A DNA stretch of 64,000 nucleotides from Ianthella basta. Its lineage: Eukaryota > Porifera > Demospongiae > Verongiida > Ianthellidae. The stretch spans positions 818,501 through 882,500 of the forward strand of contig OZ025868.1 of assembly GCA_964019415.1 (NCBI GenBank). The letters are read 5' to 3'. A model generated the notes under the pieces. That model worked only from the letters and a program-made list of their open reading frames with translations. It was not told where the DNA came from and did no database searches. The stretch's first letter is position 1. Each line of letters opens with the position of its first letter. A program made the position numbers and the translations under genes. Below are positions 47,384 to 57,600 of the stretch, in pieces.

Positions 47384-48165
47384 CTAGTCTCGTCCCCAGC
47401 CCACTTCCGGCCGCCATTTTGCAATGGCCCGAAAAGGTGGTCTGGCGACTATGGTCGACTTTCTTGGGCCTGGAAGCCAGTTCTGATTACGTAACACTGG
47501 TGGGAACAGCGAGGTGTGAAATTTGTACGGGCAAGATGGAAGTGCCACGCTGTGCTGTGTGTTCCTGCAGCGTGGCAAATCCTTCTTTTTGCAGGCGAAT
47601 AGAGAGTAGCCCTTAGGTTCTCGCCTTGCCAAGTGTACGATCGGGCTTCGAATTGCAGAAACTGAAAGTAGTAACCAGTACGTGTGTCGAACGTGCTTTT
47701 CCAAGCTGGAGAAAGGCAGCAAGGCGGAGGGAAGAGTGGCGAAGCAGAGAGACTTGCCCCCCTGTTGGGAGGAAAACGAAGACGTCGCGTCCCTTTAAGA
47801 AGTCCAAAATCGCCTCTTCCTGATCTGTGGGCTTCTCGTAGCCGGGTATTACGTATGCTTCCAGAATAACACTGTTCACTGCGGCCGAAGGTAGCCTTGC
47901 GCCCAATCCTGGGAAGCTCACTTCTCCCATCGAAGCTGCCATCTCGCTGCTAGCATAGATCTATGCTGCTAGGTAGGTGTGAACGCCAGAGGTGTGAATG
48001 TTACGCATAACATGCTACTAATGAGCTGTTGTGTAATCTGATTGGCCAGCACACATTCCTGCTGGGAATGGACTTCCGGGCCCAAGAAAGTCGACCATAG
48101 TCGCCAGACCACCTTTTCGGGCCATTGCAAAATGGCGGCCGGAAGTGGGCTGGGGACGAGACTAG
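47384..48165. mobile_element. 782-bp TIR element carrying a RecQ-like helicase fragment
   Basis: About 85-bp near-perfect terminal inverted repeats, from CTAGTCTCGTCCCCAGCC at 47384 to its complement ending CTAG at 48165. It is flanked by ACCCCC on both sides, a likely target duplication. The interior encodes a helicase N-terminal piece on the minus strand (47600-47942). Same terminal family as the MITEs at 41478 and 46383. Confidence 0.85.
47600..47942 (-). pseudogene. RecQ-like DNA helicase N-terminal fragment
   Basis: Starts MAASMGEVSF at 47942. It continues GYEKPTDQEEAILDFLKGRD, then VFVFLPTG, the RecQ motif 0/I pattern (Q-x2-Ai, PTG-x-GKS). At the Walker A loop a run of six G (plus-strand C at 47757-47762) breaks frame. 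The alternative frame resumes GKSLCFATLP. It stops after about 110 residues, with no DEAH box or helicase C domain. Read as a captured and broken exon set. Confidence 0.65.
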
Positions 48166-48186
48166 ACCCCCTTGACTCACTAGTCT

Positions 48187-48260
48187 CGTTCCCAGCCCAC
48201 CATTTCCGCTAACAAAATGGCCGCGGCCATTTTGTTAGCGGAAATGGTGGGCTGGGAACG
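48187..48260. repeat. 74-bp perfect palindrome without spacer
   Basis: Two 37-bp arms, CGTTCCCAGCCCACC... to ...GGTGGGCTGGGAACG, centred on CCGCGG at 48223/48224. It is bordered by CTAGTCT on the left and begins like the CTAGTCTCG family ends, so it may be a collapsed MITE of two TIRs. Confidence 0.95.
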
Positions 48261-48360
48261 GGTAACCACTCACGCGCCAGCTCCCCTAGTCTAGGCAGGC
48301 TAGACCCTCCACAAATGTCGCGCGAGCCATACTCCCCCTCCATTTTGACCGAAGTGGGCG

Positions 48361-48475
48361 AACCAATAGAGCGGTTGCAACTACGTCACGAATATGACGT
48401 CATAATAACTTCCGTGTGGCAAAAGCCTTTTCCCACACGGAAGTGATTGCGCAATGCTTGTGACGTCACGTGCAA
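48361..48475 (+). promoter_or_regulatory. receptor B promoter with CCAAT box and two CREs
   Basis: CCAAT at 48363-48367; full palindromic CRE TGACGTCA at 48395-48402 and 48461-48468, the second followed by an E-box-like CACGTG. An 11-bp inverted repeat CTTCCGTGTGG (48409-48419 and 48433-48443) brings two ETS-like GGAAG cores. All lie within 200 bp of the start codon. Confidence 0.55.
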
Positions 48476-48563
48476 CAGCTCTATACAGGAAGGCTCTGTA
48501 GATTCTCCGCATAACTCCGCTGACTTTTGACTGATGTGTAAGGTACTGGATGCGACCTTGAAG

Positions 48564-48612
48564 ATGCTCTGGCTCCGAGTTGTCACAGCCCTGATGCTCT
48601 TTTCAGTGGCAT
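48564..48612 (+). CDS. receptor B exon 1, signal peptide
   Basis: Sixteen codons plus one base, ending at a GTCAGT donor. The hydrophobic core is VVTALMLFSVA. Confidence 0.85.
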
Positions 48613-51600
48613 GTCAGTTGTAGTTGTCTTGCATGCCTTGTTTTCTTTCTCCTGTGTTCAGCCTCATTGCGAGTGTGTCCAATACTCTTTCTCAGGTCTA
48701 TCCCAAACGATTACCAGTCCGCCTCAGAGCACTACCGTTTCTGAAGGAGGCAATGCTACCTTCAACTGTATGGCGGAGAATGGAGGGTCGTCGTTAACTA
48801 TTGCTTGGCAGTTCACTCCCAGTGGCTCATCAGTGCCAGTGACTCTGGTGACGGGTACTAGCTTGAATGGGATAACCATGGTCACAGTCAGCGACGGGCT
48901 GAGGACTCAGTTGACCTTTAGTGGGGTGCGGAGAGAGGCAAATGGAGGGACGGTAGTGTGCCTTGGGGTTGCACCTATTCCGCCTACATCTAACCCTGCT
49001 ACACTTACTGTCCAGTGTAAGTATGAGTGTTTTTTCTTGACATACTACACTGAAAGCACTGGGCACAGCAGTATATCCTACTAGTTCTTGCATACCACAA
49101 GTGACAATATAAGAAGGTATCAGCATTATGAGTAAAACACTATAACGAAGTGAATGGATGCCAAAGGTTTTAGGCTGTATTGTTCTACTCTACATCTTAG
49201 AACTCTGCCTCCTCCTCATTATCTTCTGTCTTGCCACTGTCTTGCCACTGTCCAATGTCAGAGCCAGAATCACTGTCCTGCTCATCTTCCTCATTTTTAT
49301 TATCCTATATATAATGGAGCTAAGCCCGAGTATCCGTGTTCCGTATTCTTAGCAGTGTTTTGTGACGCGAAAACGGCGAGCTTTCTTATACAGCACTTTG
49401 GCCTACCTCCATTTGATTCAGCCATGATGCGAAAACAGCCACATGCGACGCCTCTGCGAAGACAATCGGAGAAATGCCGTTGCGGCAGCCATGTTTTCCG
49501 GATAACGACGCCATCTTTGCCGAAGGTTGCCAAGGAGCGCGAGGTGGCAGTGCAACGGAACGCAATGATCTGTATAGAAGCTCACTGCACCGACGTCTGC
49601 AACTGGCGAAGCTAACCATGCCCAAGGGATAGGGACTGTGCTGCCCACAAGCATATCCCGTGAAACTCCCGTGCTTCCTGATGACTTTGCGCTCTCCACC
49701 ACTACGCGTACGGCTGATGTCCAGGAGCGACTACAGTGGATGAGCCTGTCCTCACAGAGGATCCTCTAGAGAGCTGTCAGCACCAATTGCAGCAGGATCA
49801 AGACTGCCTGTGGTTAGCTTCTTAGCGTTTTTCTTGCCCAGCCTCAGCAACTTTATGTGCTTGCTCATCGTGTAGCTAGCTAAAGCCAGGACCAGACACA
49901 CCATTGGTATTTACTTAGACAGGCCCCTGTTTTCTCATGGCCAACTGGATATTGCACTCAGTCGCGTAGGTGCACTACAGCATCTTAAAGTTAAAGACAA
50001 CAAGCCAATGACCATGGCACACGTTAGCTACACTGACATTTTCATCAATCCATGTCCATCAATAGGGCTCCGGCCCCCCAGCCTCCTGAAACACTTCGGT
50101 GTAGAAGGCTGGTAGGTGTAATATCCAGTGATTAACCCTTGTTCAACCTAGCCCGGCCTGGCCGTTGCAGTGGCTTACTGCAATGAACCAACCTCTCACT
50201 GACAATGTTGTATCATTATCCTGAAATCTTATGACAATATTTACAGTCTATCTGTTTTCTCCTTTCCTTGACCTGCACTATATGTGAGCGGATTTGAGAA
50301 AACAACCCACTTTGCGCAATATGTAAACAATAGATATGGGACAAAACAATCATGCGGGTGATATTTCACCAAAAAACAGATTTTGGTATCATTCATATCT
50401 ATGGTACAGTCCCTATCTCGTGGCCAAGTTTGAATCTTTAATTCCTTCTCTAAAGCTCAAACGAAGACTTCGAATTTACATGGTGGCCATTGGGCGCCAC
50501 GTATACGAACATGTTACGTAAGCGTAAAAAGCTACGCACGTTATTCAAGGCAACCAGGCCTTGCTCGAAGTCAACATACGTACACTACTCCAGCATTCCC
50601 GATGAGCGTGAAGACCTTCCCGTGCTGAGGACGAGGCAGATACGCTTCCCACTACGACCAACCCAACTGTCTGCCATTTGTGCCGTGACCGGAAGTCCAT
50701 GTTCTTAATGCCTTTTTTCAGCCAAGCACCTAACGTAATTTCACATTTTAGGCAAGCGTATCTCGGGAACTGAAGCAGCTATCGAAGCGCAACAAGGGGT
50801 AATAGAGAGCCCAACCACTCTGCTTTAACACGGTGTCACTAACTCAAAATCGATAAACTGTGCGAAGTGGGTCGTTTTCTCAAATCCACTCACATATTAT
50901 GGTCATATGATGTTTGAATACTCCAATCATTGTCAGTCTGTACTGACGTTTTCACATGCACACGATGTCAGATAGGCCATTGATGACTACTGGGACCCAC
51001 ACAGCTGTTGCCAACTTGTTGGCTCCTGAATAGCTATCGTCAATGTGCTGGCGTGGACATGCCGACGCCGGGTAGCCTTCGTCGGCGCGCCATAGCAGGA
51101 AGCCCGCCAAAGGCGGGCTTTTCTGCTTATACAATAATGCAAACCATTACAAGGAGTGAGCTGATAAGGACAGAAATATGCAGAAGTCTGGTTCATAGTA
51201 CAGTAACTGCATGTATGTGATAGTGATTGGGAGAATTATAGAGTTATGCAAGAAAATAGACAAAGTATAGAGTCAGTTTATTTACTTATGTCTCTTTGCA
51301 ATTGTCTCCTACAAGCTCCCCAGTCTGGTTTTTCATCTTTAAGGCTATCTGATTTCATTTTATTCCATATTCAGGAATTCTTCCTCGGTAGCTTCTTTTA
51401 AAAACCTCTAATGATTTTGTAGAGATATGGGATTGTTGAGAGGTCGGTTCATTGCAGTAAGCCACTGCAACGGCCAGGCCGGGCTAGGTTGAACAAAGGC
51501 TAATCACTGGATATTACGCCTACCAGCCTTCTACACCGAAGTGTTTCAGGAGGCTGGGGGGCCGGAGCCCTATTGATGGCAACCAGTGATCGCCCTCCCC

Positions 51601-54600
51601 CATTACTAGTCATCCTACAAAGATGGAAGAGCCACAGACAGCTGTTTCGCCCTGATTGGGGCTCATCAGTGTGGCGTACTGATGGAATGCAGGATGACTA
51701 GTCACTCTTGTATCCACCACCAGTGAAACACTTGTGGTTTCAACAAGAGTGAATATTAATGGGGGAAGGCTAAGTCATGAGCGTGACTTGCACGGGAGGA
51801 TGGGATTGTTGTTGGTCGTGAGACTTGGTTGGTGGCTACTCTGGTTGATCATGAGCCTCCTGCTGCACCTGCATGTATTCATCAAGAGCTCCTGTAATAT
51901 TTGGGCACAAGAATCCATTCACTGTAAACCGTGGATTGTTACCAATATACATAGCCATGTCCACTAGCCACTCTGCACCAATTTCTTTTAGGGCAGATAG
52001 ATGAAGGTCAATTGGTTGCAGTTGTATCGTCTGAAGGTCATTTGTGTCATGCAGCTCAGACCCTTCCATTCCCTCAATCACTTGCTCAGAGTACCAAGTC
52101 TCGAACTGTTTCTTAATGTACTCTTTAGTGGGTTTGTTAACTGCAGTGTCCTAGGGCTAGAGACGATCAGTAGTATCTGGTGGCAAAAGGCAAGTGTAGA
52201 TGTTGTGGGCATCAAGAAGACTGATGACGGACTCTGTGACTTGCCCTTGAAATTGTCCAGGATGACAGGGGCTGGCTTGTCTTCATCAAGCGTTTCTCGT
52301 ACTTTCTCAACATGAGAACAATAAGGTGTTCTGTAGCTTGGTCTCCTCTGTTGACTAGTGGTTAGGGGAGTGTGTGATGTGCCTCCCTGAAGGGAATGTG
52401 AAATGAGGATGGCAACATGATGTCTTTCCTTTGTATATGAGCTGCACCGGAAGGAAGTCGTGTGAGAGAGTGCCACAGAACACTGGTGATTGTCCTTAAC
52501 ACTGATCACCTCTACTTGCTTTGTACCCTGCCGTTCCATTGTCCAGGTACAGTATGGTACAAATTTAACCACAGTTTGGTCCCAATTCATTATCAGCTCT
52601 AGAGATGGGCGATATTACTTTTCAGATATTCGATATATCCTTAGTCATTATATCTCGATACAAGTAAATATCCTGATATTGAAGGAAACACAACCTCACT
52701 TTAATTGTATGTAAAAGTTTACATGAATGTGAATACATATGATAATGAAAACAGCTTGGCTCATTCGCTGGGTGAGTAAGTTAAGTATTAGGTGGATAAA
52801 ATGTTATACTTTTACAGGTTCTTGGCTAAAAACACTAGCATGTCAACCTTTTCAGGCTTCAGTAGTGATCTCTTTTTGGTCACCACGTTCCCAGCTGTGC
52901 TGAACATGTGCTCAGATGATGAACTAGTCGCACTAATGCATAGATACTTTTTACTGAGCTTGGATAAGGCTGGGTATGATGCAGCATTGTCTTTCCACCA
53001 GACAAGAGGGTCCTCAGTAGAATCCTGCTGGGCAGCCTGTAGGTATCTTTCCACTTCTTCACGGGTCTGTGTGTACAGAGAAGGGATTGCTTGAGTTGGA
53101 GAAATACTTGCGTGATGGCAATTCGTATTGCGGGTCGAACGCTTTCAACAGTTCACGAAATCCTGGCTTTTACACTGAGTAGATCGGCATAACGTCTTTG
53201 GCCAGGCAAAATGTGACCGAACCCGTCAGCTGCTCCCATTTTCTGCTGTTCCGTGCATACGGGGTCACTTTCGCAAAGGAGCCCGCGAGTGTCTGCTGTT
53301 GTGTGCCACTTGTACTTGGCAGCGAACGTTTCGTGCCAGCTGTACCACCAATGTTGCCCTTAATACGACTGTAGATAGTGGGGTGGCTGTTCAGCAGATG
53401 TGATAGCATGTTCGACGTGTTACTGCCCTTCGTAGCAACGGTTCGTCCACACTTACGACACACGGGTTTCTCCTCGTTCGCTGGCTTGCCATCTGCTCCA
53501 GCTACAAAACCAAAATAGCTCCAAACAGGAGACTTTGTCGCACCAGGCTTCGGTACCAGATTCTCTATCGTCTGCAATGCCTGTCGTTCCGTCGACTAGC
53601 AACAGAGCTACATAATACAGCTGGGGGTATTACGCAATACCCATGACGTCACTACACAATATCGATTATCCAGCCTCTAGTCGATATGATATCGATATGG
53701 TAAAAATATCACGAACAACTAAAATAATCGATTATTGCCCAACTTTAATCAGCTCTGTTGAATTTTTCTCCATTACAACTATTGCGCGTACATCTGCAAG
53801 GAATGACTCCCTCAGTGATGCAAAATCAGCCAAACTTTGTTGTTTTTCTCTGGACAAATTTCATTCAATGCAGTGGTGACAGGCCCTAGCTGTATCTATT
53901 TAGTTGTACAAGGCCACCAGATTCTGCTAGAGTTGTTGGAGCACACTTCAGGAGAATGCCCCGAGCAGCTGCTATTGTGATGTTCATTGATACTGTTCCC
54001 CTGCTTACTCTGACTTTCTTCAGATACATCTGTACCTTCGTGTCAAGATCCTGGCCATGTAGCACTGGTCTAACACTATTTTAAGGAAGATCTTGTATTT
54101 CTTCCTCATTATTGTGCATGCACTGGTATGTCTGTTGCATTGCACTAGGAAGAGAATATAGATTTGCTACATAGCTATTACCATAATGGTTGAAATTTTC
54201 ATGTGGCAAGAATTTCGTGTGTATAACATTTGTGTGTCACAAAATGTTTCGTCTGGGTGATCCATGAAACTTAAACTGCTCAAAAATTGTGTACATTAAG
54301 TATAGTAATGGAAGTCATGGCTTGAAAGAATGGCAGGAAGAGAAATTTGCCATCACCCAGTATTGAACCTCGGACCTATGCTCTAATGTGGGGAATTCAA
54401 CCAGCCTTACAAGCCAATCAACCTGGCTGTGATCATTCTCCCTTCCTTGCCTTATTTAAGCTAGTTGGAATGATTGAATGGTTCGACTAACTGTACAGGT
54501 GAGCTTCTCACTGCTGCTACTTAGAGCCCACCTATAACAGGCAAGAATGGTTGATGTCAAGGTTTCACTAACCTGTGTAACTGTAGGCATTAGTAAAACA

Positions 54601-57600
54601 TGGCAGAATACAGTTTACTATGCATTTTGAAAGGAAGATAGTCTATCTCATCCTCAATCTCTAACCCTCTCTTTTTCTCACATCTGCAACTGTAGACCTT
54701 CCTGATTGAATGCATTGTAGTCTTGCTGACACATTGATTCGGTTTCCTGGAAAAGTAGTGTCCCATTGCAGCTACACCACGACAAGCAGAGTGCTTGCCC
54801 ATTTGAACTTGAATCTTAGGGCTAGCATTGTAGTGCTTGCCCTGGTAGGCCTGTGCTTCTGTTTCACACTTTGTGTAGTGTGGACCTCCATGTTTGCTTC
54901 TGCTCTGGTTGCAAAGGTAGTGCAGCAGATGCTAGTGAGCCACATGGATCTGGAAGACCTTCTATCCGCGTGGACACATCAGAAAAGCCATCTCTCACAG
55001 CTCCTGTCAACACAAGCGCTGAATTCAGAAGCAGACCATTGTTCTTGTATGGTGTACTATTAATTAACGAATCTAATAGTGCACTATTAAATGTACTTTT
55101 GGGGCGAGCAAAGCGAAGCCCCTTTCTTCTGGGTGGTGCGAAACCTGAAGACATGGTACGTCACGGAAGTCGTGATACGTCATGTCCCCTCCATATGTGG
55201 TCGGTTGATTCTTTGACCCATTGCGCGCGCACAGTGGGTGATGACGCACCACAGGCTTTCGCAACGCCTGCACATGACCAGAGGTTTGCATAACACCTGC
55301 ATGTGACCGGTCAGATGACTGATGTAGTGCTTTAACCCAATTGCCGATATTGCTAGTAAACGGCACTGCAGCCAAAACAGCAATGGGTACGTCTGTACGT
55401 GCATGTACAGGGACAGTGCTGCTAGGTGAGCGATCTTTGCTGAAGTGAGATGCACTTTTCACCTGACACTCAACCACAGCCAAAGGTGCTTCTTCTTGCT
55501 GAGCCTTTTCCATTTCATCTCTCAGTCTGCTGTTGAAAGAAACAATTCGAATTGATTTCTTGCTGTCACAAATGTCCCTGTCAAAGTACTTCAACTGGGA
55601 GTATTTCACTCATGGCCATGCATGTGCTGCTCTGTTTTCCTTTGGAATTTCATGAAGCTCAGTTTTGTTTACAATAATTGCTAATCATTCTAATGAGCTT
55701 CAGCATGCACCAGAAGTTTCGGCTGACACACACGACATTTGCCGTCATAGTCATGTGATTTCTTCCTAGATGCTATCACACACACGCAGCTGTACAGCTC
55801 ACAATCGCTTCGGTCGTCTCCTCTGGGCATTCCAGCTAGCAGTTGCTCACTACAGTGTCAAGTAGGCAAATTTCCAAGCCACACCCCAGTTGACGGCTTA
55901 ACATAATTATAATTCTGGTGCATACCACCTATGCATCATTCTTGGGTGAATTCGCACTTCGTGACAGAACACATACACTGTCTGGAATACCGTATGGCCG
56001 GAAATTTTGGCGGGGAATTTATTTTGGCGGATTGGCGGTTTTGAGAGCAATCCGCCAATATTTCTTCCACCAAAATTTGTGCAATCATAAGGTTTTTCCG
56101 TTTAGCAAGCCTGGTTGCGCCAGGCCTATAGATTAATCGTCAGCATGGAGTTCACAAATGACAGCAGAGCAAGGACACTATGTATCCAAAGAGTTTTGGA
56201 TACCGGAGGTGGAAGAAGAGCGCGAGGAATTCGAAGCCGTAGGCAATCCGAACGGCGTCGTACATGCAGTCGCTGTGAAGACTGACGTTGAGATCGTTGT
56301 CCGTATCTTACTGCGGCAGATTTCGACAGCCTGTTCTCTGTTTCTGCGTTGGAGCAGTACAATTGTGTGCGAGGTCACAGGCTGCAGGCGAGCATCAGCA
56401 GATTGGCCAAAAGGAGGCTTGAAAGCCTTTGTACGTTGCAGTACTTGCGCGAAAAGCTAAGGATTGGAACGAAAACAACCCAATTATGGTCAAACAACAG
56501 CGCGTGTATTTCTCAGAGACTCTTCAGCAATCTAGCTCTGTTCATCCGGGTAAGCCATTTTGCTATGAATATCATTATGGCACAGGCATTGCCAAACTGC
56601 CAAAGTAAATTCCGCCAAATACAGAAATTTCAGCAATCCACCAAAATAACCATACCGGTATCTTACGGCCATACGGTATCTTACTGCACATCCGGCTACG
56701 TATCTTGGCTGTTACTTTACCCACATGCCCCTGCATACTACCGTTCCCCCCACAATGGTTTACATTTGTCTAGTAATATTTGTTGCTACTACACTCTTTG
56801 TGCGTAAAGTTTCATGTGTATAATTTTGTGCATAAAGGGCTACCACAAAATTTCTTGATTTGCAATCTATATATATAATTCAGTTCGTTTGTTTGTTTGT
56901 CTGTTTGTTTGCGATTCAGGCAAAAACTACTGCACAGAACGCTACCAAACTCTCAGGGATTATAAAGTGGGACTCTGTGAGTGTCCTCCATGGGTTGAAA
57001 TTGCCTGTCTTGCAGTTCTTGAAGAGATATCCTTCTATTCCGGTTTTTCGTTTGCGGCTGACGGCCTTTTTATTAATTATCGCTCCCTTGACTTCCGGTT
57101 GTCGGACGGTTTGATTCGCTGTCTTTCAACGATCGACTTTAAACTTGGCCGTTGTTATGGCACCTACCTTCCGTTGCTACCAGCTCACATGCATCAAAAC
57201 TGGCTGGGGCTGACTCGCTGTTGTGCGACTCGCCATAGCAGAAGCCCGCCGAAGGCAGGCGCCCTGCTAATGAATTCATAATTGAGCAATGAGTTGCGGA
57301 TGATGAAATTGTTTTTTTTTTTTTGCCATTTTTCATTGGTCCCACTTGGACATGATTAGGGTAAATATAGGTACAGATGAATTTGTCCAATTGAGCTCTT
57401 TCCATTGAGTGAACACTATAAAAATTAATCAGTTAGGGCTTGAGTTGGTTATTCACATCCTTTGAATTTCACTGTTTCTTTGTGCTTTCATCTATTAGCT
57501 TATGATTGTAAACTGTAGCAAGTCTATGAATTAATCTCTGGCTGTGTTATTCAGTCAATGAATGAACTTTTCTCAAGGAAAAGTAGCAATTCTTCTGTGG

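Larger units (their letters stand above)
50056..51579. mobile_element. 1.5-kb element with 143-bp terminal inverted repeats
   Basis: The left arm 50056-50198 (CCATCAATAGGGCTCCGG...) reappears complemented at 51437-51579 with few mismatches. Inside lie a second TIR element (50281-50896) and a Helitron-like hairpin (51091-51130). No transposase is visible. Confidence 0.85.
52600..53747 (-). mobile_element. hAT transposon, internally deleted, 8-bp TSD
   Basis: Target-site duplication ATCAGCTC at 52592-52599 and 53748-53755; ends TAGAGATGGGCGATA and, complemented, TAAAGTTGGGCAATA. It retains an N-terminal BED zinc finger and a C-terminal dimerisation domain but lacks the catalytic core. Confidence 0.93.
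51836..54130 (-). mobile_element. pogo-like (Tc1/mariner) DNA transposon, decayed, split by a hAT
   Basis: After the hAT insertion (52600-53747) is ignored, the minus strand reads as a pogo/Tigger-type transposase: DLDTKVQMYLKKVR, then REKQQSLADFASLRESFLAD, LIMNWDQT (first catalytic Asp), TWTMERQGTKQVEV, VEKVRETLDEDKPAPVILDNFKG (second Asp), and the C-terminal EIGAEWLVDMAMYI...VNGFLCPNITGALD. Frameshifts and stops occur, including one upstream near 53880 and one between the second Asp and the C-terminal block. It lies within receptor B intron 2. Confidence 0.85.

Noticed and set aside
49154..49702. Frames on both strands as host gene
   Set aside because: No domain recognised, overlapping frames on both strands, inside a transposon-rich intron.
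54341..54435. tRNA gene on the minus strand
   Set aside because: A B-box-like GAGGTTCAATACTGGG is present, but the acceptor stem and anticodon arm do not pair. At most a SINE head or pseudo-tRNA.
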